Shown piece after piece: positions 27,481 to 37,128 of a stretch of 64,000 nucleotides of DNA. The notes under the pieces were generated by a model that was not told where the DNA came from, made no database searches, and was given only the letters and a program-made list of their open reading frames with translations. Origin of the DNA: Phycisphaerales bacterium (lineage in GTDB: Bacteria > Planctomycetota > Phycisphaerae > Phycisphaerales > SM1A02); the NCBI GenBank assembly GCA_014238965.1, contig JABAAC010000058.1:1-64000 (forward strand). Reading direction: 5' to 3'. Every line of letters begins with the position of its first letter. The first letter of the stretch is position 1. The position numbers were made by a program, and so were the translations under genes.

Positions 27481-30072
27481 ATGGGTACCAATCTCGTCAT
27501 TGTCGAATCGCCTGCAAAGGCCAAGACCGTCGAACGCTATCTCGGCGGAGGCTGGGTCGTGAAGGCTTCAGTGGGCCATATTCGTGATCTGCTCAAGCGA
27601 GAAAAGGGAAACCCAGTGCCAGGCGTGGACCTGACCAAGGACTTCCAGCCCACCTATCAAGTCTCCCCGGACTCAAAGAAGGTTGTTGCTGAACTGAAGA
27701 AACTCGCCAAGAAGTGCGACGAGATCTGGTTCGCCACTGACCTTGACCGTGAAGGCGAGGCCATTGCTTGGCACCTCGCAGAGGAACTGAAGGTCGACCC
27801 GATTACGGCCAAACGCGTGACATTCAACGCAATCACAAAGACCGCGATCGCAGAGGCATTCGACAACCCTCGCCCCATTGACATGGACTATGTGAACGCT
27901 CAACAGACGCGGCGCATTCTTGATCGCATCGTTGGCTATCAAGTCTCTCCGTTGCTCTGGCGACGAGTCGCCCCGGGCCTGAGTGCCGGCCGAGTCCAAT
28001 CCGTTGCGGTGCGCCTTGTTGTTGAACGCGAGCGGGAGATTCGTGCACATGTGCCCGATGAATCGTGGCGTGTCGTGGGCCGATTCACGCCTGATATCGA
28101 TTCCGCCACGGACATGCATGACCAGTGGGCCAACTTGATCGCGTCACAAGTTGACGATGGTTTGACCCGCAAGGATCGCTTCGCCTGGATGGCAAAGCAC
28201 GGAGCGCTTGGATCATTGCTGGTGGAACTGATCGACGGCAATGAAGCCATGTCGTTGGCTGCAGATGATTGGACCATTGATGGCGACCTTGAACAAGCGC
28301 ACCACGCTCGGCTCATGGCGATGGCCAGTGCCATTGGCTTACTTGATCCATCGCTGAAAGAGACTCGTGACCCCGATGGCAAAGGTCCCGCTGCGCGCTG
28401 TTTGGCATTGACTGGGCAACTCGATCCTGATGCGCGATACACCGTGCAGTCCATTCGCCAAAAACAGTCCCGATCACGCCCGCATGCACCGTTCATCACG
28501 AGCAGCCTGCAAGCGACCGCCGCCAATGTGCTGGGCTTTACGGCAAAGCGAACCATGGGCGCCGCCCAAAAGCTCTATCAAGGCATTGATGTCAAGGGTG
28601 AAGGCCAAGTCGGCCTCATCACCTATATGCGAACAGACTCAACGCACGTGTCGCCAGATGCCCTCAAGATGGCCCGTGACTACATCGAGTCATCGCACGG
28701 CGATGACTATCTTCCCGCGAAAGCAAACGTCTACACATCGGCGAACAAGAGCGCACAAGAAGCACACGAAGCAATTCGACCTACCGATGTCCAGCGGCAC
28801 CCAGACAACCTGCCCGGGGGCATGGATGACGATTTGCGAAAGTTATACCGATTGGTATGGAATCGCTTCGTCTCAAGCCAAATGACGCCCGCTGTATGGG
28901 ATCGCACGGAAATCAGGCTGGGCCGAACAGACACGGACACGGGGGCGGCATTCCGATCGACCGGCCGTGTACTCAAGTTCGATGGGTTCTATCGCGTCGC
29001 GGGTGTGCCATCGACCGACGCAGAGCAAACGCTCCCACCACTTGAAGAAGGCCAGCAGTTCGCACCCTTTAGCCTTGAACCGGAACAGAAGTTCAGTCCG
29101 CCCCCGACTCGGTACACCGAAGCAAGCCTGGTCAAGAATCTTGAAAAAGAAGGCATTGGACGACCTTCCACATACGCCTCGATCATCGAGACCATCCAGA
29201 AGCGCCGCTATGTCGAAAAGATGGAACGCAACTTCCGAGCGACGTACATGGGTGAAAAAGTGACTGACCGATTACTCGAAGCCTTCCCAAAGCTCATGGA
29301 CCTTGGATACACCAAGTACATGGAAAGCGAACTTGATCGCATCGCCGACGGCGAATTGAATTGGGTAGATGAGTTGAAGTCGTTCTACGTAGATTTCTCT
29401 GATGCCCTTGAGCATGCCGAAGAGAATATGACGCATGCCAAGGCGGAAACGGAGCCAGCGGACTGGAAGTGTCCCGACTGCGGGGCACGAACTGCTTACC
29501 GGCTCGGTCGCCGCGGACGGTTCCTAACGTGCTCAGCGTATCCCGATTGTGAATTCGGTTGCAGCGTTGATCGAGACGGCAGACCTCAACTCGTGCAAGA
29601 AGTAGACATTCGTCATCCCGAGACGGGTGAGACGATGGTGCTTCGCAATGGCCGATTCGGACCATTTATCGCCGCAGCCGATTACACCAAGGGCGATATT
29701 GTCCTCAACACAGACAAAAAGACCAATGGTCTGAAGTTCCCTTCCATTCCGCCGCTGCAAATCGAGTTGACCTGTGCCAAGTGCGATGCGCCATTAAACC
29801 TGCGCAATGGCAAACGCGGTCCGTGGCTTGGCTGTTCCAAGTTTCCAAAATGTCGTGGCCGTGGCAAGTGGAGTGAACTTGACGACGACTTGCGAGCCAA
29901 ACTCGAGCAAGAACTCGATGCGCACGAAAAGGCCAATCCAAGACCGACCTTGTTCAGAGGCGATGGCACAACCGAGGTTGTCGAGGGCGAGCCGCTGGAT
30001 GGCCTCATGGTGGCTAATGAAGATGACAAGCTCGAATTGCACGAAGATGCTATTGCTGAGCGTGGCGTCTAA
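27481..30072 (+). CDS. topA: DNA topoisomerase I (type IA) with C-terminal zinc ribbons
   Basis: MGTNLVIVESPAKAKTVERYLG; ITYMRTDSTHVSPDAL; two CPDC/CAKC zinc ribbons. Confidence 0.97.
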   Translation: MGTNLVIVESPAKAKTVERYLGGGWVVKASVGHIRDLLKREKGNPVPGVDLTKDFQPTYQVSPDSKKVVAELKKLAKKCDEIWFATDLDREGEAIAWHLAEELKVDPITAKRVTFNAITKTAIAEAFDNPRPIDMDYVNAQQTRRILDRIVGYQVSPLLWRRVAPGLSAGRVQSVAVRLVVEREREIRAHVPDESWRVVGRFTPDIDSATDMHDQWANLIASQVDDGLTRKDRFAWMAKHGALGSLLVELIDGNEAMSLAADDWTIDGDLEQAHHARLMAMASAIGLLDPSLKETRDPDGKGPAARCLALTGQLDPDARYTVQSIRQKQSRSRPHAPFITSSLQATAANVLGFTAKRTMGAAQKLYQGIDVKGEGQVGLITYMRTDSTHVSPDALKMARDYIESSHGDDYLPAKANVYTSANKSAQEAHEAIRPTDVQRHPDNLPGGMDDDLRKLYRLVWNRFVSSQMTPAVWDRTEIRLGRTDTDTGAAFRSTGRVLKFDGFYRVAGVPSTDAEQTLPPLEEGQQFAPFSLEPEQKFSPPPTRYTEASLVKNLEKEGIGRPSTYASIIETIQKRRYVEKMERNFRATYMGEKVTDRLLEAFPKLMDLGYTKYMESELDRIADGELNWVDELKSFYVDFSDALEHAEENMTHAKAETEPADWKCPDCGARTAYRLGRRGRFLTCSAYPDCEFGCSVDRDGRPQLVQEVDIRHPETGETMVLRNGRFGPFIAAADYTKGDIVLNTDKKTNGLKFPSIPPLQIELTCAKCDAPLNLRNGKRGPWLGCSKFPKCRGRGKWSELDDDLRAKLEQELDAHEKANPRPTLFRGDGTTEVVEGEPLDGLMVANEDDKLELHEDAIAERGV

Positions 30073-30146
30073 AAGCACACCAACACCGCTTCCCCCCACA
30101 ATCGCCGCCCCAGTTGCGTCCAAGAACGCCCTACACTGGTGTATTC

Positions 30147-31403
30147 ATGTCGCATCGAGCCACAACACGGCAGATCTCCGTTGGCGATGACCGCGTTGGC
30201 GTTGTCCGCATCGGGGGCGACGCGCCTGTTTCAGTACAGACCATGACGGCGGGCTACACATACGAGATCGACGCGTGTGTAAAGGAAATCAATCGACTGC
30301 ACGACGCCGGCGCTGACATTGTTCGCGTCGCGGTACCCGAACGAAAGGACACCGAAGCATTACCCGAAATCCTCTCACAGACCAACGTCCCAATCGTGGC
30401 CGACGTGCACTTTCACTACAAGCGTGCGCTAGAGTCTGTTGAAGCGGGCGTGCATAAGATTCGACTCAATCCCGGCAATATCAACGACCGAGATCAAGTC
30501 AATGCAGTCATCGATGCCTGCCGAGAACGTTCGATTCCCATACGGGTTGGGGTCAATGAAGGATCGATCATCGAACGACGGGACAAACAAGCCCGTGCCA
30601 AGGAGCTGGGAACCTTTTTCGCCGACCGCCGTGGTGGACATCTGATCGCCTTGATGATCGCCAAGCTCGAGGAGTACATGGACATCTTCGATGCCCGCGA
30701 CTTCCACGATGTTGCAATCAGTGCCAAGTCCATGGACCCTCTGCTGGTCATCGATGTCTACAGCGAAATTGCCGCTCGATTCGATTACCCGTTGCACTTA
30801 GGCGTCACACACGCGGGTCCTCGAGAAACCGGCACAATTCGAAGTGTGGTTGCGCTGGGCTCACTCCTTTCACGCGGCATTGGCGACACCATTCGTGTGT
30901 CGTATGCCAGTGATCCGGCGCTGGAAGTCGAAGACGGATTGGAAATGCTGTACTGCCTTGGACTGCGCAATCGAACAGGTGTGGAGCTCATTGCATGCCC
31001 AACGTGCGGACGAATTCAAGTGGACCTCTTCACCTTGGTTCAGGAGGTTCGCAAGACCCTCGCCGATGCGATCGATGTACCGCTGAAAGTTGCCGTGATG
31101 GGCTGCGTAGTCAATGGCCCCGGCGAAGCTGAAGGTGCCGATGTGGCGGTCTTTGCCGGTGATCGCCGAGGCATTATTTACGTGCAGGGCGAACGCGTCG
31201 CCAACGTCAAGGAAGAAGAGATTCTTGATCGACTTCTTGAAGCATGTGTTGACTTGCAGGATCGCGTTCGCCGCGGCGAAGCAACCATTGGTCACAAGAA
31301 CGTAGAGATCGTGCCACCAGATCCCATTGGGGAGCTTGGCAGCGGCATAAAGAAGATTCAAGCTGGCGACGTTGAGCAGATAACAATCAGCGCCAAGCCA
31401 TAG
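30147..31403 (+). CDS. ispG: 4-hydroxy-3-methylbut-2-en-1-yl diphosphate synthase
   Basis: PVSVQTMTAGYTYEIDACVKEINRLHDAGADIVRVAVPE; MGCVVNGPGEAEGAD. Confidence 0.95.
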   Translation: MSHRATTRQISVGDDRVGVVRIGGDAPVSVQTMTAGYTYEIDACVKEINRLHDAGADIVRVAVPERKDTEALPEILSQTNVPIVADVHFHYKRALESVEAGVHKIRLNPGNINDRDQVNAVIDACRERSIPIRVGVNEGSIIERRDKQARAKELGTFFADRRGGHLIALMIAKLEEYMDIFDARDFHDVAISAKSMDPLLVIDVYSEIAARFDYPLHLGVTHAGPRETGTIRSVVALGSLLSRGIGDTIRVSYASDPALEVEDGLEMLYCLGLRNRTGVELIACPTCGRIQVDLFTLVQEVRKTLADAIDVPLKVAVMGCVVNGPGEAEGADVAVFAGDRRGIIYVQGERVANVKEEEILDRLLEACVDLQDRVRRGEATIGHKNVEIVPPDPIGELGSGIKKIQAGDVEQITISAKP

Positions 31404-31410
31404 CAGACCG

Positions 31411-32619
31411 CTACTGCGTACCAAACATTGACGATGCCATCGTGGACATCTGTTCCATCGCAGCAATGTCTTGGGCGTCCAGATTCGATGCTTCCAAGTC
31501 AATAGAAATCGCAGGCAACCAACGAGTTTCAACCGGTTCCCACCCCGCATCACAAAAACCAACATCGAGCCCAGGCATATGCGCTGCGCCGTACAGCACC
31601 GCGATTGTTGCGTCAGGCGACATGCGAGCAAGTTGTGCCTTGGTGACCTCGATCGCCACGTCATTTCGATCATGCAGAATGACTTGTTCCAACTGCTCGC
31701 CATACATCGCCACGCCCTGTTTGACGAGATCAGGGTTTGACAACAACTCGATCATCATGAGCCGAAAGCCGTCGATGGTTCGCCCGCCTGATATGGCATC
31801 GATCCTCGGCAGCATGCGAATCAGCCCAACAGCAACCTTCCCCGTCAGACTTGAACCCGTGAGCATCCCTCCAATGTCAATGGTGTCCTCCCCACCACTG
31901 AGTCGGCGAGACACTTCTTCCGCGCTCATGTCCCCAGGCACCCAATTTGGGCGTTCATAGGGCAACTCATTGAGTTGAAATCGCATGCGCAACACGTCGG
32001 CCAACTCCCGCTGCAAGTTGGCATTAGGGCCAGATGGCATGTCGGGAATAGACATGTCGATATCCGCTGCAGGTCCGTCGCCTCCAAGGCGGCCGTCCGC
32101 TGCGAAACTTCGAAACACTGTGCCCTGTGGCGTTTCCACGATCTCCACAGTGTTACCCCATGCATCCTTGCCAAGGGTTCGCACGATGTTGGCCATGACG
32201 CGATGTTGATCGACCACCGCCTCAGCCATGTTGTGCATATCAGTGGGAGGAACCTCAAGATTGGCTGCGGCGTGGGCGAGTACCTTCAGCGACGCCTTGG
32301 TTGACGTGATGCGATTTGCATCCGTCAGGCCCGATGGGGCAACAGCGCCTTCCGGAAGGACTGCTTCAAAGATAACGACATCCGACTGCTCAAGAAGATT
32401 GCCGACGGCTTCAAAGTATGCCGCATCACCGAGGTGCGCAACGCCGACAAGCCAAACTGACGGCGACCCGGGGCGAACATATCGACGCGCTGCAGTTTGC
32501 AGTGCACGTGTCGATGCGCCACGCGTTGCGCCAAGCCAAACAAGTTCTTCGCTCGCACTAACTGATGGAGTGGTTGAACACACCAATGCCACGCATGCTG
32601 TCAACAGGCGCGCATTCAT
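31411..32619 (-). CDS. Secreted TraB/GumN-like protein
   Basis: Signal peptide; VWLVGVAHLGDAAYFEAVGNLLEQSDVVIFEAVLP and VLYGAAHMPGL are TraB/GumN-like. Confidence 0.6.
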   Translation of the reverse strand: MNARLLTACVALVCSTTPSVSASEELVWLGATRGASTRALQTAARRYVRPGSPSVWLVGVAHLGDAAYFEAVGNLLEQSDVVIFEAVLPEGAVAPSGLTDANRITSTKASLKVLAHAAANLEVPPTDMHNMAEAVVDQHRVMANIVRTLGKDAWGNTVEIVETPQGTVFRSFAADGRLGGDGPAADIDMSIPDMPSGPNANLQRELADVLRMRFQLNELPYERPNWVPGDMSAEEVSRRLSGGEDTIDIGGMLTGSSLTGKVAVGLIRMLPRIDAISGGRTIDGFRLMMIELLSNPDLVKQGVAMYGEQLEQVILHDRNDVAIEVTKAQLARMSPDATIAVLYGAAHMPGLDVGFCDAGWEPVETRWLPAISIDLEASNLDAQDIAAMEQMSTMASSMFGTQ

Positions 32620-33254
32620 GAGGAAGCGTCTGTCTTGTCAGTTGGATCGCACATGCCTTCTTGGGCCGCCGCGACCATGGCTTCAATGCGACCAAGTGCA
32701 TGAGCGACTTGGCCGCGAAAAGCCATATAGGGGAACAGCGTTACCAAGGCAACGACTAGCCCAAATGCGGTCGTCAAAAGTGCAGTAGCGATCCCGCCAG
32801 CTACGGCAGTTGGGTCTGTGAGCGTCGACTTGCCACCAAGTAATTCGAAACTCTGAATGATGCCCAGCACCGTTCCAAGAATGCCTAGAAGTGGCGCCGC
32901 CGTGATAATGGTGCTCAGCGTCACCATGAATCGATCGAGTCGACCACGTTCATCCTCAACGGCTTCAACCGCAACGGCATCGCTGACTCCTTCATAAAAC
33001 AGTCGGCGTGCCAGACGGCCGTAGGGCGTCATGTCGCCCTCGATGAGTTCCCTCACATTATCTCGATCGCCTTCACGCAGTGCCCTGTTCAATCGCGCAA
33101 TACGCCGCAAACTTGCTCGGCCATTGACCGAGACCCAAAAAACAGTGCGTTCGATGACAAGCGTCAATGTCATCACCGACAAAATGATCAGTGGGAACAT
33201 GACGTAGCCACCACGAGTCATCAGCGATACAACTTGGTCGAAGAGTTCACTCAT
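32616..33254 (-). CDS. MotA/TolQ/ExbB proton channel family protein
   Basis: Three TM segments; TIITAAPLLGILGTVLGIIQSFELLGG...VAGGIATALLTTAFGLVVAL. Confidence 0.88.
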   Translation of the reverse strand: MSELFDQVVSLMTRGGYVMFPLIILSVMTLTLVIERTVFWVSVNGRASLRRIARLNRALREGDRDNVRELIEGDMTPYGRLARRLFYEGVSDAVAVEAVEDERGRLDRFMVTLSTIITAAPLLGILGTVLGIIQSFELLGGKSTLTDPTAVAGGIATALLTTAFGLVVALVTLFPYMAFRGQVAHALGRIEAMVAAAQEGMCDPTDKTDASS

Positions 33255-33302
33255 AAGGAGGCGTATGGTACGGTCCCGGATCTTCGCCATCTGAGTTTCA
33301 TC

Positions 33303-34226
33303 ATGCCCAGTATTGATAAACCCAACACCGACGCATACAACCTCGCCACTGAACGTGGCATGGCGCTGCTCGAAACTGCCGCTACACAGGTTGAGGCATG
33401 GTTGGACCAGTGGCCGGGCTGGGATCTACTCCCCAAGCATTTGGCCTCCGCTGGCCGATACGGTGTGCTTGGCGGGGGCAAACGGTTGCGCCCCAGCCTT
33501 GTACTGGCAGCGTGCGAGGCCTGTGGTGGCAATCGAACCGATGCCATGCCCGCTGCTGCAGCGCTTGAATTAGTGCACTGTTTCAGCCTCGTCCACGATG
33601 ATCTGCCAGCCCTAGATGACGACGCACTGCGTCGTGGCCGCCCCACGCTGCACGTGCACGCGGGAGAGCCAATGGCCATTCTTGCAGGCGACTTGCTGCT
33701 GACACAAGCATTTCAGGTACTTGGATCAGCCAACTGGCCTTCCGATGTTCGCGCTGAGTTAATGCGGATGCTTGCAGACGGAACGGTGCAGATGGTTGCG
33801 GGCCAGGTCTACGACACCTTAGGGGGGTTACCTGACACGATTGATCCAATCGAACAACTGCGACTCGTCCACAACTGCAAAACCGGCGCACTGATCAAGT
33901 CCGCAGTCTTGATGGGTGCCAAGGTCGCCCAGGCGAACGAGGACACGATGCAGGTGCTCACGCACTACGGTGATGCCATCGGTCTGATGTTCCAAGTCGT
34001 GGATGACCTGCTGGACGTTACCCAGAGCGAGGCACACATTGGTAAAGCCGTCGGCAAAGACGCCGCGAAGGGTCGGCCAAATTGGCCAGATGTCTTGGGC
34101 ACTGAAGCCTCAGGACTCGAAGTCAATCGACTCTTGCAATTGGCTGTTGAGTCGATTGAACCGCTGCAGGCCAATGGCCGCGCGCTCCACGATCTCGCCT
34201 TGACCATGGCTGTGCGAACACGCTGA
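33303..34226 (+). CDS. ispA: Polyprenyl synthetase (farnesyl/geranylgeranyl diphosphate synthase type)
   Basis: GGGKRLRPSLVLAACEA; LVHDDLPALDDDALRRGRPT; FQVVDDLLDVT. Confidence 0.92.
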   Translation: MPSIDKPNTDAYNLATERGMALLETAATQVEAWLDQWPGWDLLPKHLASAGRYGVLGGGKRLRPSLVLAACEACGGNRTDAMPAAAALELVHCFSLVHDDLPALDDDALRRGRPTLHVHAGEPMAILAGDLLLTQAFQVLGSANWPSDVRAELMRMLADGTVQMVAGQVYDTLGGLPDTIDPIEQLRLVHNCKTGALIKSAVLMGAKVAQANEDTMQVLTHYGDAIGLMFQVVDDLLDVTQSEAHIGKAVGKDAAKGRPNWPDVLGTEASGLEVNRLLQLAVESIEPLQANGRALHDLALTMAVRTR

Positions 34227-34236
34227 ATGCGTGTTC
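34216..34236 (+). terminator. Hairpin carrying the polyprenyl synthase stop codon in its loop
   Basis: GAACACGC-TGAAT-GCGTGTTC, perfect 8-bp stem; no U tract. Confidence 0.45.
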
Positions 34237-34351
34237 AGAGACGAGTTCCACGAATCGCCGTATTGTGGTCTGGACTTCTCGAGGCAGGCCTGCGATCCTA
34301 TGCCCACGGGCTCTGCCCAACACTCACTCCAGCAACCTGAGCACGCACCGC

Positions 34352-36301
34352 ATGGATCTGACATTGCTTTCTCAAATTGAATCACCAGCTGACCTCAAGG
34401 CGTTGCCCATCGAGCAACTTCCGTCGCTGGCGGCTGAAATTCGCCATGCCATCTGCTCACAGGTCATGCAGTCAGGTGGACACCTCGCTCCAAATCTGGG
34501 CGTTGTCGAACTGACTATTGCCCTGCACTACGTGTTTGACTTTGGCCATGACCGACTGCTGTTTGATGTCGGACACCAGTGCTACCCACACAAATTGCTG
34601 ACCGGCCGCTTCCCCATGCTGAAAGGCCTTCGTCAGCGAAGTGGTATGGCAGGCTTTCCAGAACCCTTGGAATCGAATTTCGACTTGTTTGCAGTGGGGC
34701 ACGCTGGCACAGCCATCTCGACAGCGGTGGGCATGGCTCGTGGTGACACCCTTACCGGTGAGGGCGTCAGCGGTGAGCAACCCGACGGCCGACGTGTCGT
34801 TGCGCTGGTTGGCGATGCAAGCATTGTCAATGGCGTTGCGATGGAAGGGCTAAACAACGCCGGTACGTTGAAGAGGCAGTTTCTTGTCGTGCTCAACGAC
34901 AATGGAATGAGCATTGCCAAGCCACAAGGCGCTGTCTCTGGCTACTTCGATCGACTCCGCGTCAGCGACACCTACCGATCCATGAAGCGAGTGGCAAAAG
35001 ACGCCTTGAGCAAGTTGCCCGGTGGCACCGCACTGAAGGGTGCCTGCCATCGCATGGGTGAAATGGCCAAAGATGCATTGCTTGAAGACACTTGGTTTGA
35101 GCACTTCGGACTGGTGACTGTTGGCCCAGTGGACGGCCATGACATTCAGGGCTTGATTGAAATGTTGACCGCTGTCAAACATGTTGATCGCCCCATGGTG
35201 CTGCACGTGCATACCGTCAAAGGAAAGGGATACGACTTCACCGAAGGCGACGCAACAACATTCCACTCTCCCAAACCCTTCACCGTCTCTGGTTGCGACG
35301 TTGAACTCAAGTCGGGCGGACGATCATTCACCTCTGCATACGGCGATGCAATGTGTAACCTGATGGACGACGATGACCGCGTGGTCATCTGCACGGCGGC
35401 AATGCCCGACGGCACAGGTGTCAAGCAGGCCATCGATCGATTCCCAGATCGGGCATTCGACACGGGCATCTGCGAGTCGCACGCCATGGACATGATGGCA
35501 GGCATGGCCAAGAGTGGCTTGCGGCCCTTCTTTGCTGTGTATTCCACATTCCTCCAACGCGCATTCGACCAAGCCTTCCAAGAAGTTGCATTGCAAGGAC
35601 TGCCAGTTCGACTGTGCTTGGATCGCGCGGGCGTAGTTGGCGGAGATGGCGCAGTGCACCATGGCTTTTGCGACATCGCATTGCTCAGAGCCCTGCCCGG
35701 TGCCACGATCTGTGCCGCGATGGATGAAGCAAGCCTGAAAGCGGCGCTTGAATTCATGCGGACCTGGGATGATGGACTGTCGTGTGTACGGTATCCACGT
35801 GATGGTGTCGCTGGACGGTTTGCCAAGACGCCCTGTGCCGCGTTTGAACGAGGCCGAGGTCGATGCCTACGCCCCGTTGCCGAGCCCGCAGCGATCGTAC
35901 TGGCCTATGGCACATGTGCGATGACTGCGATGGATGCGGCCGATACCCTTGCTGATGAACATGCCATTGAGGTGTGGGATGCGAGATTCGCCAAGCCAGT
36001 GGACCGCAAAATGCTCATTTCGGCGCTCGAGCGAAGTGTCCCTGTCATGACAATTGAAGATCACTCGATCATTGGCGGTTTTGGAGCGGCCTGTTTGGAA
36101 GAAGCGTCATCCCTTGGACTTGATGCGTCACAATTGCAACGACTCGGGCTTCCAGATGGTTGGATTTATCAAGGCTCACGCACGGAACAACTTGCCGAAG
36201 CAGGCATTGACGCAATCTCGCTGGTTACAGCCCTGCGAAATGCAATTGGACGTGGATGTAATGCAAACACCACTTCGCCGCGCCACTCACCCGTTCGTTG
36301 A
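34352..36301 (+). CDS. dxs: 1-deoxy-D-xylulose-5-phosphate synthase
   Basis: LLFDVGHQCYPHKLLTGR; VALVGDASIVNGVAMEGLNNAG; LVTVGPVDGHDIQGLIEML; start refined to MDLTLLSQIE. Confidence 0.96.
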   Translation: MDLTLLSQIESPADLKALPIEQLPSLAAEIRHAICSQVMQSGGHLAPNLGVVELTIALHYVFDFGHDRLLFDVGHQCYPHKLLTGRFPMLKGLRQRSGMAGFPEPLESNFDLFAVGHAGTAISTAVGMARGDTLTGEGVSGEQPDGRRVVALVGDASIVNGVAMEGLNNAGTLKRQFLVVLNDNGMSIAKPQGAVSGYFDRLRVSDTYRSMKRVAKDALSKLPGGTALKGACHRMGEMAKDALLEDTWFEHFGLVTVGPVDGHDIQGLIEMLTAVKHVDRPMVLHVHTVKGKGYDFTEGDATTFHSPKPFTVSGCDVELKSGGRSFTSAYGDAMCNLMDDDDRVVICTAAMPDGTGVKQAIDRFPDRAFDTGICESHAMDMMAGMAKSGLRPFFAVYSTFLQRAFDQAFQEVALQGLPVRLCLDRAGVVGGDGAVHHGFCDIALLRALPGATICAAMDEASLKAALEFMRTWDDGLSCVRYPRDGVAGRFAKTPCAAFERGRGRCLRPVAEPAAIVLAYGTCAMTAMDAADTLADEHAIEVWDARFAKPVDRKMLISALERSVPVMTIEDHSIIGGFGAACLEEASSLGLDASQLQRLGLPDGWIYQGSRTEQLAEAGIDAISLVTALRNAIGRGCNANTTSPRHSPVR

Positions 36302-36326
36302 TGCACATTCTGCTCGTAGTGGGTTG

Positions 36327-37073
36327 TCAGTGCCGTAGCTGCCGAACGGTATCAAGCGATCGTTGATCAAGTGGCATGAGAAGCATGGCGATATTCGCCA
36401 TAAGCCTATTGGTGAGCCGCTCATACGTTGGCCATGCGCTGGCGACACCCTCACGCACTGCTTCAATCGTTAACCCGGCCTCGGCGATATCAGGGCGGTC
36501 CTCATCAATGATCTGATCGATGACGCCTGGGTGCATCTCAGGATGAAACTGAATGGCGTAGGTCCGCACACCAAGTTTCCACGCCTGAGGATCGTCCGCT
36601 GGCCCCTTGGCCAACAGCACAGCATCGTCCGGTAGCCTTGTGGCGACGTCGCGATTCCAATGCAAGCAGTCTGTTGCCCACGGTAAGCCTGCAAACACAG
36701 GATCTTCACGACCTTGTGGCGTCAACCGAACTTCGTGTGAACCAACTCGAACGCCCGTTTCCAGCGGCCCAACCTTGCCACCAAGCGCCGCTGCGAGAAT
36801 CTGCGCTCCAAAACAAATGCCCAGCACTGGACAACCTGCCTCATGCGCCATTCTCGCCAAGGCCATTTCCGCGTCTGCATGAACCGCACTGCCATCGGTC
36901 AATCGATCGGGCGAGCCCATGATGACCACCCCGTCAACGCCATCAAGAGAGTCGGGCACCACGTCGCCTTTGTGCACGCGGACATACTCCAACTTGTGAC
37001 CGTAACGACCAAGCACGGTTGCAAGGCGGTTGGCGCGTGAAATACAGGTATGCTCGAGAATAATAATGGGCAT
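36327..37073 (-). CDS. Type 1 glutamine amidotransferase (GMP synthase-like)
   Basis: GCPVLGICFGAQILAAALGG; AIQFHPEMHPG. Confidence 0.9.
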   Translation of the reverse strand: MPIIILEHTCISRANRLATVLGRYGHKLEYVRVHKGDVVPDSLDGVDGVVIMGSPDRLTDGSAVHADAEMALARMAHEAGCPVLGICFGAQILAAALGGKVGPLETGVRVGSHEVRLTPQGREDPVFAGLPWATDCLHWNRDVATRLPDDAVLLAKGPADDPQAWKLGVRTYAIQFHPEMHPGVIDQIIDEDRPDIAEAGLTIEAVREGVASAWPTYERLTNRLMANIAMLLMPLDQRSLDTVRQLRH

Positions 37074-37128
37074 GCGCAAATGCTAACAGGAGCCGGCGTT
37101 TGTGCAGTGAAACCGCAAAGCCACCGAT

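Noticed and set aside
35146-35826. 226-aa minus-strand ORF opposite dxs
   Set aside because: Shadow ORF antisense to clear Dxs; no motif
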